A DNA stretch of 64,000 bases, taken from assembly GCA_963682025.1 (NCBI GenBank), contig OY821518.1, positions 225,847,070-225,911,069 on the forward strand. Reading direction: 5' to 3'. Both the position numbers and the translations under genes were made by a program. The notes beneath the pieces are model-generated. The model ran no database searches, was not told the DNA's origin, and was given only the letters and a program-made list of their open reading frames with translations. This document shows, piece by piece, positions 31,218 through 41,332 of the stretch (the stretch's first letter is position 1; every line of letters starts with the position of its first letter). Origin of the DNA: Cordilura impudica. Its lineage: Eukaryota; Arthropoda; Insecta; Diptera; Scathophagidae.

Positions 31218-31805
31218 ACAAAACATGGAAAAGAGAGAAGTGATCACTCTACAAACGACATCAACTGTCCGTTACGTTCTCTCTATTTTAAAACTAGAAA
31301 AAGAGTAATTTCCAAAAATCAAAATAACTGCAGACAGCAACAAAATAACTCATTTCAATCAACGGTAGGAGAATTCCCTAATTTAAGAAACAACAACACC
31401 AGTTGTAACAATAACATCAGTAATAATAGCAAAGCCAAATATGCTAAACAGCTAAGAGCAAACGATTTATTTAGTATCGATGAAGCTCACTATTGATATT
31501 TGCACTACAGATTTGCATCGGTACACTTCAAGAGTACAACAAATCAAAGTTGTAATGTCAATGGTGAAATACGCCCATGGATTATACTTATTCAAACGAG
31601 TTCAAAATGCCTCACTTGAATGCAAATGGCATTTCAAACTTTTCTAAATTAAAACAGTTTGAGATACTAATTGAACGAGGAAATATTAAAATAGCGTCTT
31701 TGAATGAAAATTTTTTTCAGAAAATCATAGACCCTATTTTAAAAATTATTAATTAATAAATATTAGTGTTTTCTTCGACCTTTTTGTTGTTATTAATTTA
31801 AAAAT

Positions 31806-31920
31806 GAGGCCAATTTCGTATTTTTTTTTTGTTTTTTATTTATTAGTAAAAAACAACAAAAAAATCCAAAAATTTTTGTTTTTTATTAATAAATAAAAAA
31901 AAAAATCCAAAATTGGCTTC
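31806..31920. repeat. Imperfect 115-bp AT-rich hairpin
   Basis: GAGGCCAATTTCG... on the left is complementary to ...CCAAAATTGGCTTC on the right, with T-rich and TTTATTTATTA-type arms of about 45-50 bp. It may be a small MITE or foldback sequence. No target duplication was identified. Confidence 0.6.
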
Positions 31921-31974
31921 AAACTCAATAAATGTATAAATTAATTATTATTTATCTAGAATGAAAGACGATTG

Positions 31975-32114
31975 CAAAAATTTATAAAAAATCCACTTAA
32001 ATTTGGTTTTTGCTTATTTTCTACATCTATTTAATTAGTTTGACCTAAGAGAAAGGGTCTCTCAACGCATGATCGTATTGTCGGTCTAGACCGACTATAA
32101 CGTTCTTACTTGTT
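31975..32114 (-). mobile_element. Family 1 terminal fragment
   Basis: About 140 bp containing AAATTTGGTTTTTGCTTATT, GGGTCTCTCAACGCATG, the intact palindrome TCGGTCTAGACCGA and CTTACTTGTT. Confidence 0.8.
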
Positions 32115-32689
32115 TTTATATTTTAGGTATTCAAAAAGCCAATTTTTTTACGTTTAATAACATTAATATTTGAAGAATAATCTATAAATTATAATGGTCA
32201 TTAAAATTATGAGATAATCTTCAAAATGGCTCAGCATGGCATAGTTTGAGCGGAAATACTGACCAGACAGAGGACTGAAGTAGCGGGTCGGAATTGAGGA
32301 GCATTAAGGCCAATGTTGTGTTGCAATTTCATTAAAATTGTCACATTAAGCATTTTCATGTGGCTTCCTAAGAAAGGCAATATAATTTGAGCTAACCTTG
32401 AACTATGCGATTAATTTCACAACATAATTTACTGCAGTTCTTTGGAAGTCTTTTGCAATAAAATGTCAACAATTATTTTTTTTGGATTTGATTTTACTCA
32501 TGTTCTCTGAACAATTATTTTACATAAAAAATTTTTCCATAATTTCTAGCAGTTTGATTTTTTAAATCTTTTAATATATTCGATTTGTATCGAAGAATTT
32601 GTAAGCAACTTTTTGTTTAAATCAAAATATTTTTAATCGTAAAATATTATAAAAATGCGAAATTCAAATTTCCTTCTTGTATTACTTGC
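32115..32689. other. Spacer without recognised gene
   Basis: AT-rich; no repeat or coding frame is supported. Confidence 0.35.
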
Positions 32690-34650
32690 AGGGCCCTTAT
32701 ACATTTTTTTTGAAAATTGATTTGCGTTTTAGCGTTTTGGCATTTTTGTAATTTGCACTATTAAATTTTTTGCGTTTTCACAATTTAGTGTTTTTCCTAT
32801 ATTGTATTTTAACCATTTTACAATTTTGGGTTTTTTCGTTTTTACGATTTTGCAATTTTGCACATATGCGTTTTGATGTTTTTGAGATTTTGCATTTTTG
32901 CGATTTTGCAGTTTGCAGTTCGCATAATTATGTTTTTGCATTTTGTGTTGTTAATTATTTACGTTTAGAGCGTTATTGCGTTTTTTCGATTTCGTGTTTT
33001 TCCTATTTTGCGTTTTTGCTATTTTCCACTTTTGCCATTTTATGTTATGAATTTTATGTAATATGTATTCCGTTCTTGCTATTTAGCATTTTTAAAATTT
33101 TGCGATTTGCGATCTTACAATATGGCGTTTTTGCATTTTAAAATTTTTAAGATTTTGTGTTATTTATGTTTTTGCGATTTTGCATATTTGCTATTTTATG
33201 TTTTTGCGTTTTTTGTGATGTTGCTTTTTATGATTTTGCATTTTTTTCTTATTTTGCGTGTTTGCTATTTTGGCTTGCTGCCATCTTACATATTGAATGA
33301 TTTCATTTTTGTATTTTTGCGTTTTGGTATTTTACCATTTACATTTTTACAATTTTGAATTTTTACGTTTGTGCACTTTAGCGTTTTTTTTTACGTTTTT
33401 GTAGTATAATGTTTTGAATTTGTGAGATGTTGCGTTTTTAAGATTTTGAGTTGTTGCCATTTTTCCTTTTGCACTATTGTTTTTTTTTTATTTTTGCGTT
33501 CTTATGTTTTTGAGATTTTATGTTTTTTGCAATTTTGCGTCTCAGCATTTTAGAATTATTGCGTTACTATGACTTTGTTATTTGGCATTTTTCGAGATTA
33601 TATATTTTGCGATTTTAATTTTGCGTTATTGTGTATTTGCGATTTTGTGCTTTTGCTGTTACGGTTTTGCGATTTGCGTTTTTATATATTTGAATTTTTG
33701 AATTTTTTTCGTTTTACTATTTAAACGTTTTGATATTTTTATGATTTTCCGACTTGCGACTTATTAATTTTGCATTTTTTCATGTTTCCGTTTTACGATT
33801 TTGCAATTTTGAGATTTTGTGTTTGTGTTTTGCTCTTTTGGCGTTTCTACAATTTGGCATTTTTGTGATTTAACGTTTGTGCTGCGTTTATACATTAGTG
33901 AATGTTTTCGTTTTACCATTTATAGGTTTCAATGATTTTTGCGATTTTTCAATTGCGATTTTGCAATTTAACGTTTTTGCATTTTAGCGTTTTAAGATTT
34001 TGCGTTATTTTGTTTTTGAGATTTTGTGTATTTGCATTTTTGCGTTTTAACCTTTTGTTTCAATTTTGTATTTTTGAGATATTACGTGTTTTGCCGTTTT
34101 AGCGTTTTTTCGATTTTGCGTTTTTGTGATATTGCATTTTTGCATTTTCGCGTTTTGGCGCTGTTGCGATTTTGGATTTGCGTTTTTATGTATTTGAATT
34201 TTTGCGTTTGCGATTTGCGTTTTTATATATGTGAATTTTCCTTTTTCCATTTATAGGCTTTAATGTTTTTTGCGATTTTTCTATTTGCGATTTTGCAATT
34301 TAGCGTTTTTGCAATTTAGCGTTTTTGCATTTTAGCGTTTTTAAGATTTTGCGTTATTTTGTTTTTGAGATTTTGTGTTTTTGCATTCCGTTTTAGCGTT
34401 TTACGATTCTGCATTTTTGAGATTTTGCGTTTGTGGTTTGCTGTTTTGGCGGTTTTACAATTGGCGTTTTTGTGATTAAACGATTTTTCATATTTGGGTA
34501 TTAACGGTTTTATGATTTTGCGATTTCCGTTTTTGATTTTGTGCGTTTTACATTTCTGAATTTTTAAATTTTTTGGTTTTATCATTTTTATGATTTCATA
34601 GTTTTCAGTTTCGGCGTTTTTAATTTAGCGTTTTTTCGATTTTGCTTAAA
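32690..34650 (+). repeat. Degenerate TTTTGCG-type repeat block
   Basis: Nearly 2 kb are built from loose units such as TTTTGCGATTTTGC, GCGTTTTTGC and TTTAGCGTTTT with variable spacing. A segment around 33940-34080 recurs around 34265-34390 (GATTTTGCAATTTAGCG..., TTGCGTTATTTTGTTTTTGA), so larger duplications are layered on the short unit. The Phe/Cys/Leu-rich and Lys/Asn/Gln-rich open frames on either strand are products of the repeat. Confidence 0.85.
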
Positions 34651-34654
34651 TTAT

Positions 34655-34817
34655 ATACAATCGAATTACCATAAATTAAAACGGAACAATCGTTATCCCG
34701 AAATTCCGGATAATAGAATGATCCATTAGATTACAGAAAAAATTTCCTAAAAAATGAAATTCCGGTTAACTTAGTATTTCGATTAATTGGATGCCGGATA
34801 ATCGCGCTTTTACTATG
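34655..34817 (-). repeat. Possible pogo/Tigger-like terminal fragment
   Basis: Read on the minus strand the segment begins near AGTAAAAGCGCGATTATCCG and later shows ATTATCCGGAATTTCGGG. This resembles the ATTATCCGG-bearing inverted repeats of pogo/Tigger elements. Only one end is visible and there is no transposase. Confidence 0.3.
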
Positions 34818-35239
34818 TTTGGAAATTATGTCGTTACGATAAACTTTGATATATTTGATCTTAAAGCAGCTCTACTGATGGGTACGGCTTATTTGGTTTA
34901 CATTTTTATTGAAAATGTTAATAAATGAATAAAACAAATATGATTGAACATATTCGTATATTATGAATACAAAATTCTGTGAAGGCGAGGTACCACCCTT
35001 ACTAAATTTTTTTTGTAAGCTGATGGCAATTAAAATGGAATTCGGAGTGGACATTTGGAAGTACAATTAGGGTTTCCTTCACAATTTCACTCCTCACCAT
35101 TAATTCAATACTTAATTTTAACAAAAACAATGTTGTGAATTGGGCTGCTTTTGATATGACCAACACTGTAGGTGTCATTGAAAGCAACGTCTTATAAACA
35201 ACATAAAATACGTCTAAGCAGCATTTAATATTTTACAAT

Positions 35240-35533
35240 ATGGAATTTAATCGGATTAAAATTGCGTATAACAAGGATGGAACTATAAATATACATACAC
35301 ACATAGATAGATATAGTAAGTATGTGTTAATGTTTATGTTTGTTTACCTTGTGATAATACCTGTTATATTAAAATTTATTTATTTTTCTCTTAACACCAC
35401 AATCCTTGATAAAAGGAAAAAAAAAACATACAGAATATTACTAGGAATAAGAATTTATGTCTTAAAATATCTGCTTGCTGAATTAGGCTGGTACTTAATA
35501 ATAGTTTTAGTTATTTTAAACTTAATTACTTAA
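35240..35533 (+). CDS. Candidate small membrane protein, unknown function
   Basis: This is a 97-codon frame. After a polar 25-residue start come two hydrophobic segments, YVLMFMFVYLVIIPVILKFI (~28-50) and AELGWYLIIVLVILNLI (~80-96), separated by a basic loop (DKRKKKTYRILLG). A TATAAA lies ~47 bases upstream (near 35193) and AATAAA ~22 bases after the stop (35555-35560), a compact arrangement compatible with a short intronless gene. No family is recognised. AT-rich DNA readily yields hydrophobic frames by chance, so this remains a candidate. Confidence 0.35.
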   Translation: MEFNRIKIAYNKDGTINIHTHIDRYSKYVLMFMFVYLVIIPVILKFIYFSLNTTILDKRKKKTYRILLGIRIYVLKYLLAELGWYLIIVLVILNLIT

Positions 35534-35560
35534 CTCAGGCATTTTATCATTTGCAATAAA

Positions 35561-36580
35561 AGTCGGTGTAGGCCTGACACAGTAGAGAATGTCAATCATC
35601 ACATTGTTTTCGTAGTCAGTTCGATATCCAGCACATAGTTCTTCCAAGGGAAACAAGAAATTTCAGTTTTTCAATATAAGTATGTTTCACATGAACGGAT
35701 AAAAACATTACCAATAATAAATCCAAAAAATAAATATTACCCAATTGCAATATGCAATTTGTTTTTCGAACAATTGTGAAATGCTGAAAATTTATGGAGG
35801 TATTGAAAATTATTCAATTTATGTTTATCATAAGAATTAATTAATCAATTATTGTCATAGTCATGATTTGTGTAGTTCAGGGTAGACAATTTATTGCAAG
35901 TTTTCTTTAATTAATCATATATTTTTATCGTATAAATCATAAACATAAAGTTTGCAAAATATTAATGGATCTGCACAATTTTATTGCTGAGTTTTGCGAC
36001 AGTGAAAATGGATTATTCAGATAATAAACGCAGTGCATCTATTAGGAAATATATTAGCAAAGAATGTTTTTAAGAAATCGGAGAAACATTTAATCAAATA
36101 CACAAGTACCAGCCAATGATAAACGTCTAAAAATATTTGTTGGGTTGGATATAGATTGTGCCTGTAAATTAAAGCTGAGATCCCGTTGATAGGGGTGGGC
36201 AAACGATATAACACATATGCTAGTTAATATGTGTTATATTATTATTGCAAAAGCTTTAAAATAATGGGTTATTTACTCAATCAAATTCAAGCATATAAAG
36301 TCGACAATGTATATAACGATCTTGGAGGAAACGGGAACTTAGTTTGTTATACAGGGTGGCACATAAGTAACGTTATTATATAATTAGTGAACAAAATTTT
36401 TGTTAATGTTTCTTCCGTGTTTTTTTTTTTTTCAAAATAAAATCTGAAAAACTTCTTAAGTTTATGATGGCAAGACTCGTCACAGAACAAATCATCTAAG
36501 TCAGTGATATCTTGGCAGTCGTTGCAAAGAATTTTACATATAATAAACCTTTTCCCATACAAGATTCAATTGGTTAACTA
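35561..36580. other. Spacer without recognised gene
   Basis: No supported frame. Short frames on the minus strand (36017-36214, 36347-36562) show no domain. The stretch ends at the TTAAAA target of the foldback element. Confidence 0.35.
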
Positions 36581-36581
36581 G

Positions 36582-37392
36582 TTAAAACCAGAGTTCAGAA
36601 AAAAACACACACTGAATAAAAAACTCGTACATATATGTAAACAAACATAACTTAGACCAACACACACATATTTTTATTTTCATATCAATTATGTGCGTTT
36701 CTAAATTTTCTACGGTGCCCAACACAACCATGACTGTGTCCGTTTTAATATTTCGTTATTTACACGAACATTTTTGTATCACATACTTTTTGTTTCAATC
36801 ACACATAAAGCACACATTTTTGAGTGTTGCTTTATTTGAAGTTCATGTTCTGCTACGTGTAGTGAAAAAAAACACAGAACATGTACAATAAACAGGTTCG
36901 AGTTCAGTTATATTTTAAGTCGTGTTGTGGCTCGTGTAGTAAGAAAAAACACAACATGTACAATAAACAGGTTCGAGTTCGGTTATATTTTAAGTCGTGT
37001 TTAAAATATAACTGAACTCGAACCTGTTTATTGTACATGTTGTGTTTTTTCTTACTACACGAGCCACAACACGACTTAAAATATAACTGAACTCGAACCT
37101 GTTTATTGTACATGTTCTGTGTTTTTTTTCACTACACGTAGCAGAACATGAACTTCAAATAAAGCAACACTCAAAAATGTGTGCTTTATGTGTGATTGAA
37201 ACAAAAAGTATGTGATACAAAAATGTTCGTGTAAATAACGAAATATTAAAACGAACACAGTCATGGTTGTGTTGGGCACCGTAGAAAATTTAGAAACGCA
37301 CATAATTAATATGAAAATAAAGATATGTGTTGGCTGCTTTTGAACAGAACATTGTGTGTTTCATGTGTGTATTTTCTGAACCTTGGTTAAAA
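36582..37392. mobile_element. 799-bp foldback element with TTAAAA target duplication
   Basis: TTAAAA at 36582-36587 and 37387-37392 flank an element starting CCAGAGTTCAG and ending CTGAACCTTGG. From ~36665 to ~37310 the two halves are near-perfect inverted copies meeting at a GTCGTG loop near 37000. Each arm also holds a direct repeat (CAATAAACAGGTTCGAGTTC twice). The outermost ~80-100 bp of the two sides differ and match the two halves of the 193-bp MITE at 3309-3501. Identical 66-codon frames in the two arms are a mirror effect, not genes. Confidence 0.85.
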
Positions 37393-37564
37393 CCAAATGA
37401 TGTACAAATGCACATTAAATAAAGTTGCCGTTTTCAAGAATTATGCCTGGAAATCATCAAGTTTATTCATGTGTTTACTGTTCACGTGAATAAACAAAAT
37501 TGCACAATATGTGGTACCCAAAATCCAAGACCAATTGTTGAACAGAATGATGTGAAATGAGTTC

Positions 37565-38645
37565 AGAATGGATTATTTGCCAAAAGCTCATCTAAATTTT
37601 GGAACATATCAAAAATTATTAAAAAGAAAAATAAATGTATTTCTACACTCGGACATAATGGTCACGTCTACATAACTAATAACCAGAAAACAGAAAATCT
37701 TGCTCAAAATTTTATCCTGAATCATAATATTTCTTCAAACCTAAATGACCAAAACACAAGACAACTTTTCAGTGATTCTATTAATATAATTGAAAATCAG
37801 CAGCAAACCGCAAACACTATGATTGTCAATACTAGCTATGTAAAAGGAGTTATTAAAAAATTGAAAAATAAGAAATCTCCAGGTGTCCCTAATGGTTATC
37901 TAAAGGAATTGCCATTAATTGGTTTAAAATTACTGTGTCATATAGAGTATATAACTCATGTCTAAAGTTTAGCAATTTAGCTTGGAGAAATTCTAAAACC
38001 ATTGCAGAACACCTGGGGAAGATAGTAGTAGTCCTGATCCTTATCGACCAACCAATCAGTTTATTAAACTGATAATATCGTTAAAGAGAAAATTGTGTAC
38101 TTCAGTGATGACACCAACATTCTTCCTTCACAACAATTTGGATTCCGAGCAGGGAATAATACCATTCAGCCTCTCAAACGAATAAAAAATATTGTAAAAA
38201 ATAATTTCAACTTTGGTAAATCTACTACTTGACTCTCTATGGAATGACACTTTCATTTATAAATTATTAATAATTGGTACAGATATATCAGCTAAAAATT
38301 GATTAAAAGCTTTTTTTGAATAGAACATTTAAAGTTCACATTGAAAATTATGCATCATGGTCTTATACTATATCCGCTGGATGTCCCCAAGGCTCCTGTT
38401 TATATCCAATCTTATACAATATTTTTGCATACGACTTTACAACTCTGGTAGGCTGCAATTCATCCATTTTCGCAGAAGACAGTACAATCCTAAGTTCGGA
38501 TATTTTAGCAGTTGATGTTAATAATCTCCAAAAATCCATAAAGATTGTAACTGACTATTTCGATTTATGGAAAATTACCACTAACCCTACAAAAACACAA
38601 TCAATATATTTCACAAGAAGAAGAAATAATTGTTTCGATCCATAA
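37565..38645 (+). pseudogene. Jockey-clade ORF2 fragment (linker and reverse transcriptase)
   Basis: Readable pieces: NGLFAKSSSKFWNISKIIKK and later NKKSPGVPNGYLKELPL (RT entry motif), FGFRAGNNTIQPLKRI, then from 38316 SAGCPQGSCLYPILYNIFAY and SSIFAEDSTILSS. The last corresponds to the catalytic ADD box with the first Asp changed to Glu (AEDS). Stops and shifts occur between the pieces, and the palm segment with the first catalytic Asp is missing. Both ends are truncated. Confidence 0.7.
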
Positions 38646-38769
38646 AGCAATATAAATGTTGGAAATATTTTTTAAATGCAAAAATATTAAAAAATTCAAA
38701 AATAACGATTGTTTGTTTGGAAAGAGATGAATCTTCTAAAATAAATACGAAGTAAAAGCTATATAGTAT

Positions 38770-40778
38770 GAAAAGCAGGAAGCATTCAGACTTTGCCGTG
38801 GAAATAAAAATTCCGTCACTGAACTGCTACGCAAACAGGCGAGAAACGAATGTGCTAAAGTACTAAGGCGTGAAAAATTTCTTCACGATCAGCGCCTTCG
38901 TGCTAAAGTTCTTTCTGCTCCTCGGGGCAGCAAGAGCTTTTGGTCATTTGTTAAAAGAGTAAAGAATAATGCTAGTTCTGCAATCCCAACTCTTGTAATG
39001 AATGACTAAATATTCACTAACCCGGTTGATAAGGCTAACCTTTTAGCTGAACTTTTTGCGAAAAACTCATTTTTGCCGGATAGCGATCAACCACTGCCCG
39101 AACTCGAAAGAGTATCTTGTACTATGCCTAAAATATTCTTCCGAGCACGTGCAGTTAAAAAGGTTCTTTCGGATATCAACATAAATAAGTCCCCGGGACC
39201 GTATGGTATACTAGCACTGTTGCTGAAACAGTGCTCTTCGACGCTAGCCAGTCCATTGGCCAACCTTTTCAGCCTTTCGTACCGTGCGGGAGTTTTTCCC
39301 TCTTGCTGGAAGGTTGCTAATATCCAACCAATCCCTAAAAAGGGTGCGGCTAATAACCCTGAAAATTACCGTCCAATTGCAATCTGCTCTGCACTCTCAA
39401 AGGTGATGGAGAGCATAATCAATTTCCATCTTGTGAACTACCTAGAGGCCAACTCACTTATTAATGATCGTCAGTATGGCTTCCGTAGAAATCGTTCCAC
39501 GAGAGACCTGTTAGCCCTACTTTCTGAGCGCTGGAGTCGATCCATTCGCAATTTTGGCGAAAGTAAAGTGATTGCTCTAGATATTTCCAAGGCATTCGAT
39601 CGCGTGTGGCACGGTGCACTGATATCTAAGCTTATTGCATTTGGGGTCGGTAATGAATTCTCTCGATTTATATCGAGTTTTCTCAGAGATCGAACAATAC
39701 GTGTTGTTATTGATGGGGTCTCATCCAATGAGTTTCAGCTTAATTCAGGGGTACCCCAAGGTTCCGTTCTTTCTCCTTCTCTTTTCCTAATCTTTCTGAA
39801 CGACCTTCTTGGTCAAACTTTTAACTCTATGTACTCTTTTGCAGATGACAGCAGCATTTGTAATTCATTTTCCTTTAATTGTAGGCCAAGCCTCTTGGAG
39901 GTTGGGGGCGAAAGGCGGACAATGAATGACACACTCAATCAAGACCTGTAAACAATCTCCGAGTGGGGTAAAGCGAATAGGGTTGATTTTAATGCGCTTA
40001 AGACTCAATGTTGTATGCTGACCCATATGGCCATGGAATCAACAATGTCATCTGTATATATGGATGGTATAGGTATTGAGGAATCGGATACTCTTGATGT
40101 TCTAGACATGAGAATTCAATGTGATGTTCGTTGGAACGAGCATGTTTTTCAAGTTTCGAAAGAAGCATTCAAGTGTCTTGGTTTTCCAAAACGGCGCAAA
40201 AATTACTTCACTCCTTCTGATCTTCTTAAAATCTATATCACGTACATCCGACCGAAAATGGAATACAACTCCCATATATGGGCAGGAGCTTCAAAGTCTA
40301 TTTTGGAGCTACTGGACCGTATGCAAAGGAGGGCGTTGATGCTCATCAATGACAGTAGGGTATCCAATTCTATTGACTCATTGGAACATCGTCGGAATGT
40401 GGGTTGTGTTGCACTGTTCTATAGATACTACCATGGGAAATGTTCTTCTGAGATTAGCGAACTTTTTCCAAGTGCCCGAGTTTCGGTTCGCTCTACCCGC
40501 TTCTTTGGTAGATCACATCCGCTTGAAGTTTATTGTCCAGTTGACCGCACTACGCATTACATATAGAATTCATTTATCAGTCGAACTAGTCGTATGTGGA
40601 ATAAACTCCCCGCAGAGGTCTTTCCTTACAGTTATAATCTAATAAAATTTAAGTCAAATATCCACAAACACTACTCCATTTTTCTTCCTTCCCATAACCT
40701 ATTTTCCTGAGATCAACACAATGCACTGCATCTGTAGGGGGCATCCCCTGATTGTTGGTTAATAAATAAATAAAAAAA
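38770..40778 (+). pseudogene. CR1/L2-like LINE, 5'-truncated, one frame with three stops
   Basis: One reading frame runs from about 38782 to a stop at 40708-40710 with internal stops only at 39007 (TAA), 39949 (TAA) and 40564 (TAG). The reverse transcriptase is recognisable: NKSPGPYGI, ENYRPIAICSALSKVMESII, GFRRNRSTRDLL, LDISKAFDRVWH, SGVPQGSVLSPSLFLIFLND, YSFADDSS, then a C-terminal LNKP-type region RMWNKLPAEVFP. The catalytic Asp residues are present. A TAATAAATAAATAAAAAAAA tail ends at ~40779. Assignment to CR1/L2-like rather than Jockey is based on the C-terminal WNKLP block and is tentative. Confidence 0.7.
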
Positions 40779-40795
40779 ACTGATTCTAACCACAC

Positions 40796-41090
40796 TGGTC
40801 GTAGGCCTGACCTTAGGTGAGTGTGTTAAAGCACTGACCAAAAAGTGCAAATACCAGTTTATGTGAAGGTTCAGGTTCAAAACCTCTCGGCCGCCCTAAG
40901 TAGAAAAATTTCATATAGAAACAATCCATTCAATTATAACACAGCAATTATCAATCAATCAATTATCAACGTTCAATAAATCGCTGATGAAGGCTGAAAT
41001 GCCAGAAACTGGTCCGATTAAGAATACAGTGTAGTTATGAATTTTTGAAATATATGCTTTCTCCTGATCTACCACGCTCCATTGATACAA
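40796..41090 (+). mobile_element. tRNA-derived SINE-like unit
   Basis: An A-box-like TAGGTGAGTGTG (40814-40825) and a good B box GGTTCAAAACC (40874-40884) lie 48 bp apart, as in RNA polymerase III promoters of tRNA-derived SINEs. Downstream, near 40982-41020, CTGATGAAGGCTGAAATGCC then AGAAACTGGTC resembles conserved SINE central domains. It sits directly after the LINE tail at 40779. No tail repeat or target duplication was confirmed. Confidence 0.4.
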
Positions 41091-41332
41091 ATATTGTTAT
41101 GTTGATAAAAAATGTATCAAACTCTTTTACCTCTTAAACTTCTTTTTTTTTTTCTCTCAATCATTTGGTTTATTTAAACTTTTCCCTATCTTCTGAATTA
41201 TATCCTTGTTAATATATTACTAGGGTAAATTTTTAAAGTTCAAGCTGAGAAATTATGTATAAATTGATCTCTTCACTATAAGATATTAAATTATGTGAAT
41301 ATTTATAATTATATTGCAATGAATGGAAATAA

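Larger units (their letters stand above)
29010..31730 (+). pseudogene. Jockey-clade LINE fragment split by nested repeats
   Basis: Coding pieces: 29037-29516 (ORF1 first half), 29520-29690 (zinc knuckle in another frame, CWNCSMYYHGGEHCHRSAAC), 31188-31496 (ORF1 C-terminus, Asn-rich, ending IDEAHY), and 31615-31720 (start of ORF2 endonuclease, HLNANGISNFSKLKQFEILI). Between the second and third pieces sits a family 1 repeat that itself contains another. The related but worse copy at 1853-2485 lacks this insertion, which confirms the original continuity. Confidence 0.75.

Noticed and set aside
32729..34585. Several open frames of 65-125 codons on both strands (Phe/Cys/Leu-rich or Lys/Asn/Gln-rich)
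   Set aside because: They are translations of the TTTTGCG-like repeat block and change composition with strand; no domain.
34990..35187. Minus-strand frame with Cys-containing alternative reading (possible protease-inhibitor exon)
   Set aside because: The cysteine pattern is incomplete, the frame has stops and there is no neighbouring exon.
36691..37303. Two nearly identical 66-codon frames on opposite strands
   Set aside because: They are mirror images created by the inverted arms of the foldback element.
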